A DNA stretch of 64,000 bases from Brasenia schreberi (GCA_036023115.1 JAYKKT010000090.1:32720001-32784000), one strand, 5' to 3'. Shown: positions 24,183 to 42,142, numbered from the stretch's first letter. Numbers and translations: made by a program. The notes: a model not told the origin generated them from the letters alone.

Positions 24183-27100
24183 TTTTAATCATAAATGAAA
24201 CTGCACCACTAAATCCGCTATGGTCAACCACTAACAGCCCGTAACGGATATTGATAACATAATTGTTTGCTATATGCTAATGATAGTCCTTATGGAGTTT
24301 ATCAAGTTTCACATATGGGTATCAAAGACCATGATGTCCGCTTAGAGAATTCTCAGTGAGAAAGCTTATTCCCAGCTCATGATCATTATGTTGTAGGATT
24401 CCCATGGAATCTTAAGTCAGTGTTCTTATCACTGGACTGTTAGAAGTTAGAACCGTTACTTAAAGAGCTTGTTACTGATGCTATTAGTTGATAGAAACTT
24501 GGGACACCGTGAAGGAATGAACAATATCAAAACAAAGAAAAAAGAGAATGAAAACAATAGTTACAATACTACAAACACAGATATGGATCATATGGCTGCA
24601 AATATGGGGATAAAACTACTTCCAAATTGGCATCTTAGCAAATACATAATGGATATACAACAAGGGCCACCATGGAGTGTCTGTGCCATAAACGAAATTA
24701 TGCTTTTGCAGTAAATACACAGTTGGTCCACTTGAGCCAGAACAATTTATAGCAGGAGTTTCTCCTATACAACAATTTTCATATCAAGCAAGTCAGCTTG
24801 CTGTAAAACTAGTGTAAAAAATTGTCATATTCCCAGAAAGTTTTATATGCATGATACTTATCATATATGAAGCCATACATGTTCAACTGTCCAATGGTCT
24901 ATTCCATCTGCAAGAATCATCATTCGTGTCATCTTACTTACATGCTTGAACGTTCTCTCTACCATGGCGTTCGTAAAGTCTCAGCCTCTCAGGTTCAAAT
25001 CTCAGTTCAGAACATCTAATGTAGTTCTTGGGATCAGTTCTCACCACTGACCCATTTCCCCATAAGTAATTGCAAGAAATTATAAGACAAGTAATGATCA
25101 TATACAAGCCATCCCAGAGATGCACAGCAGTCAAATCAGACGCACGAGCAAAAGCCGCACCTTCTCTGTTGCAATAGACCCAGTTTTTGCGAAGTCATGC
25201 TCCTGATATTCTTCAAACAGTCTACATAAAAATGGGACAAAGCGATGTAGTATTACTATCATGCCCACAAAATAAAATTGGAGTAGGTATCCCAGGAAAG
25301 ACTTTCTGACAAAAAATGATGGTGTTCATATTACATAAAGCTTCTACAACCTCATGCATACATTTATTTAATATGACTCATACACAAAGATGATATACTA
25401 TAGTGCAACCAAATTGACGAAAATGCAAAATTTGGTTAATGACTTCGCATGAAGTGAGATAATTTCCCTCTGCAAAAGATCTCAAAACCTAATGATATCA
25501 ATCGAAAAAGTGCTGTATAGATCTACATAAGACATACATAAGAAAAAACCTGTAGAAACACATTTCGAAAATATTAAACATACAAACTGGAGGAGAAAAT
25601 GAAGTGTCAATGAAATTAAAGCAATTCAAAATTCAGAGCTTCAAGTTGAGAGGTAAAAAGGAAACATAAAACTACAGGGGGTGGAAAAAGATGAGCACCA
25701 AACTATTGAGCATATTGTGTAGCCTAACGACTAGGATATACAAGACAGTGGTAGTTAAGAATTACACCAAGTTAAGGTTTTAAAACATGCATGGACAACA
25801 AAACTTCAGTAGTGAAATATGAACAACAAATCAAATCAAAGAAGATAATCCCCTTAAACCCAAAAAGATCCTGCTATTGCAGTGAAATATGAATAACAAA
25901 TACAGCGAGGAATTGAATCTGGTTGGGCCCAATGTGAGGGATCCATGATGCAACAACTTATAGAAATTAGAACAATAATATGCACATAGCGTGGGTTGCA
26001 GTTTCCAACACGCCTTTATTCTAGATTGTGAGCACTATTTTGAGCTCCAAAGTTTAGCAATGCCCACTTTTAAGACACTTGAAGCGGAAATTCCATATCG
26101 TGCATAGAATCCAAAAGCGACTAAACATGACACTAAAACAAGTGAAAAGTATCCACATGAAAAGCACCACCAACCTCTCAACTTCCTCTTTCGGCAAATT
26201 GGTAAAGAAAAGTCCAGCATTACCATGTAGCATCTGCAAGAAACGTCCGAGACCCATTAATATCCACTGGGTTGCAACGATTCGATTCCGGAACGAATTG
26301 TACCCAAAGAAGAACACAAATAAAATACAGCCCCTTACCTTTGATACTTTGTGTACTCCTTCCCTGACTTCGTCAGCAGGCGTTCGGCCAAGTGAGATTT
26401 GCATGACCTTGTTTGATCCGAGGAAGAACCTGTCGACAACAAAAATAAGAAAACACCGAGATAGACAATGAAAAAAAAGAAGAAGATATGATGATGATGC
26501 TGACGTCGATGATGATGATGATGGCCACTATCAAGTTTAAGTATTAGAAGAATAAGAAGAAAGGACCTGCTGGAGGACTTGAAGTTGTCTCTGAACTCCT
26601 TGAACTTGAGGTTGCGCATGTTCTCAAAGGTGAAGACATAGACGGAGGCGTAGCTCTCCACCGCATCTCTTATCCCGCTGACAATCGCCTCCTTGTGCTC
26701 TCTCCCCTTCTTCTTCGTCTTCGACAGAGTCACTGCACAGATTTTACCCAAAAATTTCAAAGACCCATCACTTCCTCACAATCATACTCCATCCAAAACC
26801 CCTCCTGAGAAAGAGACAGAGAGAGACAGGGCCAGCTGGTCAGAGAGGGATAGGAGACAGAGACAGAGACAGCGAGAGAGGAATGCCACCTCAAACGAAG
26901 AATAACGCTAATAACCGAGAGAGTGCACCAACAAAACTCAACCAATTTACATTCAAACAACAAAGCATAAAAAACCGACAGTTATTACACAAAGAGACAG
27001 AGACAGAGAATTCGTAAACAAGGAAGAACAACACCAACGACCATAAAAGTGTATTGGGAAGAGAGAGACAGGAGGGCATCCTCAAACTGATGAAGAACAG

Positions 27101-27200
27101 AACTGAAAACCAAAAGAGAATAGCAATACCCTTTCACACACCGACACAGAGGAGGGAGGCGGGGAAACTTACCGACTTTGTTGCGCTTGGATTTGGGCAT
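20734..27200 (-). CDS. MRT4: mRNA turnover protein 4 homolog (ribosome assembly factor), 8 exons, 229 aa
   Basis: The exons are 27200-27173, 26732-26567, 26429-26339, 26233-26175, 25221-25161, 22287-22197, 22089-22013 and 20850-20734. They sum to 690 nt, exactly 230 codons, and all introns are GT-AG. The protein starts MPKSKRNKVVTLSKTKKKG, as in yeast and human Mrt4. It continues with ENMRNLKFKEFRDNFK, FFLGSNKVMQISLGRTPADE, GLFFTNLPKEEVERLFEEY, PLEQFTHEMEPFLRKQGMP, VVCEEGKPLSPESARIL and LLGIEMATFRLHLICRWS. Mrt4 is a paralog of the stalk base protein P0/uL10. It occupies that site on pre-60S particles in the nucleolus until P0 replaces it, and it lacks the acidic C-terminal P-protein tail, as here. 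Length agrees with yeast and human (about 236-240). Introns are large: 2.9 kb between exons 5 and 6 (with a hAT-like element) and 1.2 kb between exons 7 and 8. Confidence 0.95.
22735..22885. repeat. Purine-rich tract in the 2.9-kb MRT4 intron
   Basis: About 150 bp of a/g-rich sequence on the plus strand (runs of agaagaag, gaggagaaaagag), broken by scattered t. It is pyrimidine-rich in the transcribed gene orientation and gives misleading open frames on the minus strand. Confidence 0.7.
23091..24259. mobile_element. hAT-like non-autonomous DNA transposon in an MRT4 intron
   Basis: The ends are inverted: tgttatcaata at 23092 and tattgataaca at 24249-24259. Flanking direct repeats taattgtct (23082-23090) and taattgttt (24260-24268) fit an 8-9-bp target duplication with one mismatch. 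Internally there are repeated gctatag motifs near both ends, a (AT)n run (24128-24178) and pyrimidine-rich sequence at 23330-23540. No transposase was recognised. Confidence 0.6.
24128..24178. repeat. (AT)n microsatellite
   Basis: About 50 bp of alternating at, inside the hAT-like element in the MRT4 intron. Confidence 0.97.
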
Positions 27201-29047
27201 GGTGGCGCGGAGAGAGCAAGAAGCCAATGAGAGAGAGAGAGAGAGAGAGCTCTTTAGGTTTTCGCGGGGGTTTCTCCAGCCTCCGGACGGAGGGTAAGAA
27301 AATATCGTGTCATAATACAAGCTAAACCTCGTTAACACGAAAATATCGCATCTCTACAATGGCTAAGCTTTCCCAAACGCTGATGATTATACTTGTTTCT
27401 TCTAAGTCCCAAATTTATGTTAGTATTTTAAGCAAACGCCCTTTCCTTTTTCAATTTTCCTAATACACTGATAAAGCTAGTTTCTTTGAAACCGTAAACC
27501 AATACTTCATTAATCTAGGAACACAGGAGTAAAACTTGCTATTTGTTTGGAACATTAACTCTGTTCATCCTTAATAACTGAACAGTGCATGATGTATTAG
27601 TTGCCACATACACTCTCTTACAGGCTGCATGAAAATAGGGTTGGCTTTGTCATTGTCGAGATGTCAAATGCTAGAAATGTGATGATCTAGTATATATTTG
27701 TTGACATAGTTTGTGTATGTTGGTGCTTTATTTGTGAACTTAATATATGATTCACTAAGTTTATTTATTATGTGTTTGATCATATAATATATACAAATCT
27801 CACATACCAGCATGATGAAGCTTAGCGAACCATGAGACTGAACCAAACCAAATCAGAACCGATGGTGAGGTTTGTTTCAACTTATGATGACTTATAATGG
27901 TTCATCAAAATTGAGGAACCAATTGGATTTGCTTGTTTCGAGGTTGAGCCTAGCACCAGATCATACATGACCTGAACACCCTATGTGCATCAAACTAATT
28001 GACATCCACTTAACCTACGTGCCATGATACCCAGTTAATCAAATGGCATGATAAGCCTTTTTTTCAATAGCTGAAAGGCAGGGTGCCACTGACCTTCACG
28101 TATAAGAAGGGAATTTAGGACACAAACCATAGAAATTACTCTCAAGATGTGATACGAATTCCACTTTAATATGTTTATCTTTGTTATCACTAAATTTGAA
28201 TGAAATCCTTTTAAGAAGATCTAATTTAAATTCACCTAACAAACGAGCAATTCACACTTAATTTGTGCAGTCATGTCAAAGACTAAGTATTCAGCTTCTT
28301 GTCAATGTTATGCTACACATACATTTCGTTTATCTAAGATCATATCAAATGCCTCCTAAAATAAGCAAATATACTAAGGTGGATTTTGTTTGGAACATCA
28401 CCTATAAACTCACCCATGAAAATACTCAACTAGACATGACCGGTTCCAATTGGAACTGAACTGTCTCAACTGGGAACCACATGGTCCATTTTTTATTTCA
28501 CTTTTTATAAAACTGAGATCAGTGTCAAGTATTTTTAAAGAAGTTTTCATATAAATTTTATTTTTTTAATAAATTACCGTTTCCAGATGGTTTCAGACTC
28601 AAACCGGAACTACATTTCCAGAACCGAAACTGGCTCAAGCTGATTTATGGTTATGGTTTCAGGTTTCGGGCTAACCAGAACCAAACATGTCTATATTCAA
28701 CCAACCTACTTTTAGCTTGATACAACATGTTATGTTCTTTGTCTTTAAATTATTGAAATATTTGTCATACATATTCTGAATGAGAAAGAACTAGACTGCT
28801 CTGGTATTTGGTTATTAGACTTAAAAGATATTTCAAAATCCAGGTTTACCATAAGGGGACCTTTATCCCTCATTGCCCATCATTTTGATATCTAATCTTA
28901 CTTAACCTCAACGGTTTTGCGACCGCGTTGGTTGTAAATTACCACTACCAGTGGATGAGATGATAATTCCAATACCTTCCATGTTTCTTAGTTTTTAAAA
29001 CCATATTACCCCACATGACATTCTTGAGGGTGTCTATGAGCATGAAA
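27201..29047. other. MRT4 5' UTR/promoter and intergenic DNA
   Basis: The MRT4 5' UTR carries a (CT)n tract in gene orientation (about 27230-27250). Beyond 27350 no gene is supported. Around 28440-28690 is a repeat-like stretch with many ggttccaa, aaccggaac and ccgaaactgg words. It resembles a similar stretch at about 53470-53770. Confidence 0.5.
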
Positions 29048-30350
29048 CAACAACAACAACAACTAAGCCTTTTCCCATACTAGACGGGGTCGGGTACATG
29101 TATTCTTTGTTTTCACATCCCTATCGTGTGTCATGTCAGCCGTTAACTCACAATAAGCTAGATCATTATTTATTGTTTCTTTCCAACACTTTTGTGGTCG
29201 TACTCTACCTCTTTTAATACTATACAAATTTAGTTTTTTATATCTTCTTAAAGATTATTCTTCTGATCTTCTTTCTATATGTCCAAACCATCTTAAACAA
29301 TATTCTCTCATTTTATCCTCTATTGGTGCCACTCCTAATTTGTTTTTAATAACCTCATTATGTATACTGTCTTTTCTTATATGACCACTCATCTATCTCA
29401 ACATCTTTATTTCTATCACAGACATCTTTTGTACATGTTGATGGTTAACTGCCCAACGCTCTCAACCATAAAACATGACAGGTCTAATTGTTGCTCTATA
29501 ATATTTACCTTTTAACTTTAATGGTATCTTCTTATCATATAGAATATTTGATGCTCCTCTCCATTTTAATCAACCAACATTAATTCTATGCGTAACATCT
29601 CCATAAATTCTTCCATCACTCTGAAAAATTGGCCCTAAGTATTTAAAACTTTCCTTTTGGGGAATGCAATGTGTGCCAATTTTAATTTTTATGTCCTCTG
29701 AAGTAACCAAATGATCAAATTTACATTCCATATATTTTGTCTTTGTTTTAAGTCGGAGGCCTTTGCTTTCTAATATTTCTCTCCATAGTTCTAATTTTCT
29801 ATTAACATTTTCCTTAGACTCCTCTTCTAACACAATGTCATATGCAAATAACATACACCAAGGCACTTCATCTTGAATATGTTTTGTTAACTCATCAATC
29901 ACCATTATAAATAAATATAGACTTAAAGTTGATCCTTGATGTAACCCAATATTAACTTCAAAGAAGTTTGTCATTCTTTCAAGAGTCCTCACACATGTTT
30001 TTACACCATCGTACATATTTCTTATAAGGTTAATGCATGTCAATGGGATACCTTTTTTTTCCAAAGTTCTCGAAAGAACCTTTCTCGATACTCTATCATA
30101 AGCTTTTTCTATATCAATAAATATAATGTGAAGGTCTTTCTTTTTTGCTCTAAAATGTTTCATAAGACGTCTAAGAAGGTGAATCACTTCAACAACAGAT
30201 CTGCTTGATTCAAATTGGTTCACTGTTGTACTTGATAATTGTCTTAACCTACGTTCGATAATTTTTTCCCATGATTTCATAGTATGGCTCATTAACTTGA
30301 TACCCTGATAATTCGCACAATTCTTATTGTCTCCCTTGTTCTTATATATG
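29048..30350 (-). mobile_element. RTE LINE, 5'-truncated (1.3 kb), longest RT reading frame in the window
   Basis: The plus strand starts with the complement of the tail (caacaacaac...aactaagcc). The copy ends abruptly at ttcttatatatg (30350), inside the RT region. A 262-residue frame (30358-29570) covers YQGIKLMSHTMKSWE, IDIEKAYDRVSRKVL, NIGLHQGSTLSLYLF and the catalytic region. The catalytic motif reads FAYDIV instead of FADDIV (codon at 29842-29840), so the enzyme would be dead even if expressed. No target duplication was found with confidence. Confidence 0.88.
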
Positions 30351-31154
30351 CAAACCAATTTAACTGGATTTGTATTAGTGCGTGGATTCAGATTCAGTGT
30401 AAAATCCGAAGTGTTGAATATGCATCTAAATCCAATTGTTAACCAGATCCTGTTTTGGCCACCAAACCCAACTAAGCTAAATCTGGGATCCTATTCATCC
30501 ACACCCAAAGGATACAGTAAAACAAATACTTAATTCCACTTTTCTGCTAATCACAGGGATCGTATGGAGCCCGCACATAATCATGCAAGCTGATCTTCTC
30601 AAGGTAAACTCTTTCCTGTCATGGACAAAGCTTCTAAAGCTGATTATCTTCTCTTGAGAATATCATGAACTCAAAGAGCCAGAACTTCAGATAAGCATGA
30701 TCGTCCACAAATACAAAATTAGACAAAAGATGAACCATGCTGATTCCAATAACAGATATAACGGATGATATAAGACATGGTATCATGTAAGAGATGAAAA
30801 TCACTCATCCTTATGATAGAGAATTCAGAGTCCAGAAATTTAACAGCTCAAGGGCTATACAACCTTTTCTCAGTCCGGTGGGGATAAAATCTACCTAAAT
30901 TCCACATTTTGGATACTAGGAGAAACCAGGATCAATTGCGGTTATTCAAAATGCAAAGGCAGAGGGACATCAAGGTGTGCCAAGGAAAGTGCAATGTATG
31001 CATATCTAGAGTTATCTAACCAGAAGACGGAGTATAGCTGAACCATTTGGGAGAACGGACCAAGGTGGACTTATTACAAAAAATAGTTCTCAGAATCCAG
31101 AATATTTCTGCTAGCCGCCAAAGGTGAGGTAAAAAATAAAGCCTCTGTTAGGAA

Positions 31155-36730
<5,576 letters not shown>

Positions 36731-37500
36731 TCACTGCACTCACCTACACTCACAGACACGCGCAATACAGACAGAGAGAGAGAGAGAGAGGCGCCTTTTA
36801 GGTTTGCCAGCGGTGTCGTTCACCAAATAAAAAATTGAATAAAAGGATTGACCTCAAAAATGGAAAGCTCAAATATAAAAAATATTTTTCTTATTGTGAG
36901 TTTAAAAGATCAAGTACCTGCCATAGCTAAACTAAAAACGACGGACTTCAGAGGTGTTTTATGTTTAAGAACTTCGGTTTTAACGTGTCAAGCTCTAGTC
37001 ACGGACTTCACTTTCAAGCTCAACACGTGAGTTAGTGTAAAACGGTCCATTCGTTTCGGAGAACGATCCAACGGTGAATTGGTCCACGCTACTTGTCATG
37101 ATCAGTTGACAATTCGTGTTTCCGTTTTATCGTGTCACGTGTTGGTTTCAAAAAAGGTAAAGTCAAGCAAGGCTGTAGTATTTTTCCTTGTGTGCTCCAC
37201 AGATTTCGGGTCGTATTTTTCTTGGCTTTACGTGTACTCGCATCATGTTTTGTGTCGAAAGCAGGTTAACCAGAACACATCCTATTTTTCATGTTCTTTG
37301 AGTAGACACAAAAACAGACTCTTTGGGTCATGTTCGTGTTCTTTATTGCCAGTCCTCCCACTTGATCTAATTTATTCCATCTCAGAGTCGAATAAGAAAA
37401 TGATTGATATTTTAATTAGATTAAAATAATTCGTTTATCTGGACCTGAATCGAGTACCCAGAAAAGCTGGATTTGCACAAACTCCAATTCATGTGGTTGA

Positions 37501-37619
37501 TTTTTGTTTTGTTACAACATGAAGGACGAAGCAAGATATGCATGCCCTGGTTAATCGAACTCACACCCTGTGTCTTGTAGAGTTGAGAGCCCTGTCAAGT
37601 GAGCTAACGCTCTGTGTAC
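37501..37619 (-). mobile_element. tRNA-derived SINE copy
   Basis: On the minus strand an A-box-like gttagctcacttgacaggg is followed by a B-box-like gtgagttcgattaacc. It ends in an A-rich stretch whose plus-strand complement is tttttgttttgttac. Target duplications are not evident. Confidence 0.5.
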
Positions 37620-38277
37620 AGTATTGGTACTGTTTTTAATTCATTTTTTTTCAAAGTATTGGGATTCGTATCACAAAACTAGATGCCATGACCCGATTCT
37701 ACCTGCATGCAAAGGACCCATGCCATTGATTTATTTATCACTTTGCAATATAAAATTAACATGTAATTGAGATTAATCACAATTTTATCCATCAGCCCTC
37801 CGGCGTATGGATCAATGGACTAACCTTCCTCAATTGGTTTATATAGCTGAAATATTCATTTATAAGTATCGAATATAAATGTAATACATTTATCAAAGTT
37901 AATTTGAAACAACACAATTTTATTTTATTTTCCTTACTGAAATCAGTCGAAACCAACACTCAGTGCGTAGGCTCTCCCGTAGGGCTCCTCGACGTCCTCT
38001 TGCAGGTGGCAAGTTCGATTTCCATTGCAAACATGTGTCTTAACTCGCTTTCATCATATGGTGATAGTGTGTGTAATTGTTCTTTGACTGACATTGTATT
38101 TGATCCATTTGAGTAATCCCAACCTCTCTCATTCCAAAAACTTCCTCTTTTATTAAAGCAAACATGATTTAGATAATTAAACAACTAATCGGGTCGTTCT
38201 TATAGATTTGGATCAGATATCCAACAAAGAGGGACCATTTTTTTGGTAGGCTTACAGGCTTACGCCCTGGTGTTTCT

Positions 38278-38402
38278 TTTTTTTGTTAGGAAGAGAAGTC
38301 AAAGCCTAACAAAGGAGGCCAAAGCCTAATACACACATGCAGAGAGTCGAACTCCTCACCAACAACAAAGGCAACAAAGCACTAACGTTCCCAATGCAAC
38401 TC
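38278..38402 (-). mobile_element. tRNA-derived SINE copy
   Basis: This is the same family as 40046-40170 and 49341-49460. The B-box-like gaggagttcgactc is followed by tgcatgtgtg, ttaggctttggcc and an A-rich end. It is flanked by ccctggtgttt (38265-38275) and ccctgggtgttt (38403-38414), a probable target duplication. A second partial copy follows at about 38471-38525 (acaagaggagaagcctaac). Confidence 0.6.
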
Positions 38403-38842
38403 CCTGGGTGTTTTTTTGTATTTGAGTACAAGGGGAGCCAAAGGCTGAAAAGGACGACCTTAGTCTCCTCTGTGTTTTTCTTTTTATTACAAGAGGAGAA
38501 GCCTAACATAAACATGCAGAGCTCTGAGTGCATGATATGTAAGAAATTAAGAGCCCTGTTTTCAGTTACAAACAATCGAGTATTTGCAAGGTTGTGAAAA
38601 TCGTATAGTATCGTACCGTACAGTTTTACGAGCAACAAGGTTTAGTGATGATTTTCTAATGCTTATAGCATTTGATCTGTTTAGCCCCCAAAAAAAGTTC
38701 GTAAATAGACGATCCCAACGTTTTTATGTATGAAGATCATATCAATCTGGTAGATTTGCTACAATTGCACCTTATCGCTCTTTTGTGCTACAATGTAATG
38801 CATCCACATAATATAACACATAACACACACGTGCGTGCATGC

Positions 38843-38874
<32 letters not shown>

Positions 38875-40045
38875 TCCCTGTAACTGTACTCTTAGAACCA
38901 GTGGGTGAGATACCCAATAGGTTAATTCTCACTCATTAACAAATCTACTAACAAAAGAAGAGAGAAGTTGAAAAGCTTTAAACTGTTGATTTCTATTCTT
39001 TTAAATTCCACAGTTGCCACCAATGGCTAGGATCCAACTTAATATGTGATTGATCTGGCTCTTAATCTACTGCAGGTCGATTTAATTGATGATCATCCAT
39101 CGCACAGATGGGTTCAATTTAAAGAGCCTCTGATCAATATTTCATGGACAGCTTTAGATTTTATAAGTCTCTAAAGCATTGGTAGGATTCCTATCTTCTG
39201 CACCAACCTTGTTTCCCTTGACAGTTACCATATGAAAAATATTCTTAAAATTCTATTAATTTCTTTCAAAGACACACACACATATATTATTTATACTGTC
39301 GTGGTCCAGAATCATGACATCTAATATACATTCTTATGTACAACGGCCTAGCAACTGAATTCCATCCAAATAAATCTATCAAGTTTAGGTCATCACAAGA
39401 TTTAAATTTAAGACGAGACACAAGCTTATGGGTTTCTATTTCACACGCATACACATGCATACATATACACCAAGTTATGAAGGGGACATATTGGCTATAG
39501 GGCACTATGGTGCTTTACGAAGTACAGTGGATGTAAAGTCTCTGTCCTAATGGATCAGCTGACAAGACTACATTTAATTAGAAAACATTTACGATAGAGT
39601 AAGTTTGACATAAAGAATGATTTTGATCAAACGGTCCAATTTTATTGCATTTGGACCATTAAACATCGAAGCTTTTGCAATACGTTGGAACCAGATGGTC
39701 TAAAACCCTGGAAATGGCTTTCCCAGCCACCGGAAATGGCGTTTTTTGAACCACCGGAAAAACTTTGATTTGTACTGGTGAGCAGTTCTATAATTGATAT
39801 ATATAAACCATATCCCTATCATAAGATTTGAGGTACGGAAAAGAAACATGTAAAAATTGGGTTTTGTCACTCGGGTTTTTTCTTCCCACTCAAAGAAAAA
39901 AACTTTCGAGGATATTAAAAACGAGATAAATGTTTACCCCTATATCAAATAATTTGAGACATAATATAAGCATGCCATTATTTCTTAAAGAACCTGATTT
40001 GAGGCCCTATATAACAAATGCCGGAGATAATATTGCACTGCACTT

Positions 40046-40170
40046 GTTTTTGTGTTACAAAAGGGTGAACCTTAACACACACCCATACATGCACCCTCAA
40101 GGAGTAGAACTCCCCACCAGCAGCAACAACGCTAGAGCACCCTGCCGTTGAGCTAATGCTCTCGGTGCAT
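40046..40170 (-). mobile_element. tRNA-derived SINE copy with target duplication
   Basis: On the minus strand: A box ttagctcaacggcaggg, then B box gggagttctactcc, then gggtgcatgtatgggtgtgtgttaa and an A-rich end (ttttgtaacacaaaaac). It is flanked by tattgcactgcactt (40031-40045) and tatactgcactt (40171-40182). Confidence 0.65.
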
Positions 40171-40729
40171 TATACTGCACTTTTATCACTGAATTTCTCG
40201 ACATATAAGAACTTTTTTTCATTTATGAACATTTGTTGATATCCATCAATTTCATGACCTAATCTTCAAATTGAATAAATAAGAAATGGCAGAGTTGTAG
40301 GGAAAGACATTAATAGTCTTTACTTGTTTCTGTTCTTAGAGAAAGATAGCAATAGCAGCTTATCCAAAAAATAATTTCCCTATCCCTACGTGCTCTGTTC
40401 CTAATCGATAAACTATTGAAGTCCACACCTTGCACTGTCATAAATATGATATTTTTGTTCCTAATCAACAAACTATTGAAGTCTACACCTGTCCAACTTC
40501 CCTTCATACACCGCCATGTTAGTTGTCATAGATCAATCATTCATTAGCCGCTTCACCAAGTGCACCAAAGCCGATTAACACAGCCCCCATATTTCTGTGC
40601 TTGCAAGGAATCACATCCCCACCCCCACCCCCACCTCTCTCTCTCTCTCTTTCAATACTGTCTTCCTCAAATAGAGGCGTGCAAGAGACATTGGAAGATC
40701 AGAAAGCCCAGAATTCACATAAGCTGAAG

Positions 40730-41638
40730 ATGGTTCTCCTTGAAACCAAACCCCACAAATCTTTCAACGTGAAGCTCCTACTGCTTTGCCTCTTCCTGGC
40801 TTTCCTCCTCTTCATAGTGCTCAGATAAAACTTCTCATTCTCTTCAAAGCAATCAACACCATCTTTTCCAGCAACATCAGAAACACCAACAACTGCCTCA
40901 TCGTCATCGACACGGGTTTCGATCCCATCTGAATCCCCGTGTTCACAACCAATGAGTTCATGCACCAAGCTACCAAGCCCGGTAATGCAAGTCTTGGTGC
41001 ACTATGCCACATTAAACATAACCCCGCAACAAACACTCAAAGAAATCTCGATCACGGCGGAAGTTTTGCGGAAGAGAGGCCCCTGCAATTTCTTGGTATT
41101 TGGCCTAGGCCATGACAGTCTCCTTTGGAGCACCCTGAACTACAAGGGGCGAACAGTTTTCCTAGAAGAGGATAGATCATGGATAGAGCGACTAACCAAA
41201 CAGTTGCCGACCCTTGAAGTTCACCATGTGGTATATGACACGAAAGTAACCGGCGCAGACGAATTACTGAATCATAGGCACATGGAAGAATGTATTTCTG
41301 TAAGAGATCTAAGATTTTCAGAGTGTAGGCACTCTTTGAAAGGATTTCCAGATGAGATATATGAAGTTCAGTGGGATCTTATAATGGTGGACGCGCCGAC
41401 GGGGTATCATGATGAAGCTCCGGGAAGGATGACTGCAATACATACAGCTGGTTTAATGGCCAGGAACAGAAAGGATGGATTGGAAACAGATGTATTTGTG
41501 CATAATTGTGATAGGAAGGTCGAAGATAAGTATTCCATGGCGTTCCTGTGTGAAGGGTACATGATGGTTGAAGAGGGTAGGCTCAGGCACTTCACCATTC
41601 CCAGCCAAAACGGAAGTGTGGTTAGTTTCTGCCCTTAG
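40730..41638 (+). pseudogene. Glucuronoxylan 4-O-methyltransferase-like gene (DUF579) with an in-frame stop after the membrane anchor
   Basis: This is a single-exon frame of 303 codons including the final stop, close to Arabidopsis GXMT1 (about 297 aa). The family adds methyl groups from S-adenosylmethionine to glucuronic acid side chains of xylan in the Golgi. The N-terminus has a Lys-containing cytosolic end and a signal anchor (LLLLCLFLAFLLFIVLR, residues 16-32), then a Ser/Thr-rich stem. The catalytic part has LVHYATLNITPQQTL, FLVFGLGHDSLLW, GRTVFLEED, HHVVYDTKV, DLIMVDAPTGYHDEAPGRM, ETDVFVHN and RLRHFTIPS. All are GXM-type rather than IRX15-type. Codon 33 is TAA (40826-40828), at a place where relatives have Ser, so one TCA to TAA change explains it. 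Everything downstream is intact. A Met at 40952 could start a 228-residue protein without an anchor. It is probably a young pseudogene, unless the stop is a sequencing error. Confidence 0.85.
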
Positions 41639-42142
41639 GACCATCAAACACCGAACTCCAGTCCTCCCCACGTCTTTTGATTCAATATGGGGAAGAAAAC
41701 TCTCCCTCCCTCCCTCTCTCTCTCTCACACACACACGCACGCATAGATAACCAAAAGGAGATCTTGATATACTTTTTTGGGGTGATGTATTGATGCTGGA
41801 GATGGAGTGTTGTAGCAAATAAATAGTTTAGAGGGTGTTATTCAGCTTTTGAGGATGGCATGGACTGCTTGATTTCACCACTTAGAAAATGATCGTATGC
41901 GAGGTAATTTTCGCTTTAGTAAAGATCCGATATCCACGTTTTTGATCCAATTATCGATTGAGTGCTTCACAAACTCACGCAATTTCAAAAGAACAACTTT
42001 GTGTATACGATAAGTAGAAGGACGGTGTGGCCTTGTGTATATGTCGTGGAAACATTTTTATTTGGGTCTTGGAACACACACACACCTCGCATGGGTCTAG
42101 ACCCGAATAGAAACTGGGTGGGGTCTCGGCCAACCTGACTTG
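41639..42142. other. Intergenic, 3' flank of the GXM-like gene
   Basis: A pyrimidine-rich (CT)n(CA)n tract lies at about 41701-41745. I see no gene. The Copia LTR starts at 42143. Confidence 0.6.

Larger units (their letters stand above)
36731..40729. other. Intergenic region between cytochrome c and the GXM-like gene
   Basis: No coding gene is supported. It contains the cytochrome c 5' UTR with a (GA)n tract (36771-36790), three or four tRNA-derived SINE-like elements (see separate entries), a solo repeat end at about 38587 (caaggttgtgaaaatcgtat, like the hAT-type ends), and (GT)n(GA)n at about 38839-38873. A (CT)n tract lies before the GXM-like start (40636-40652). Confidence 0.55.

Noticed and set aside
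24940..25030. Possible tRNA gene (caggttcaaatctcag resembles a B box)
   Set aside because: No matching A box at the right spacing and no cloverleaf could be folded by eye; it may be a decayed SINE.
37501..37619. Functional tRNA gene on the minus strand
   Set aside because: The A/B boxes are present but acceptor stem pairing is absent and the A-rich tail points to a SINE.
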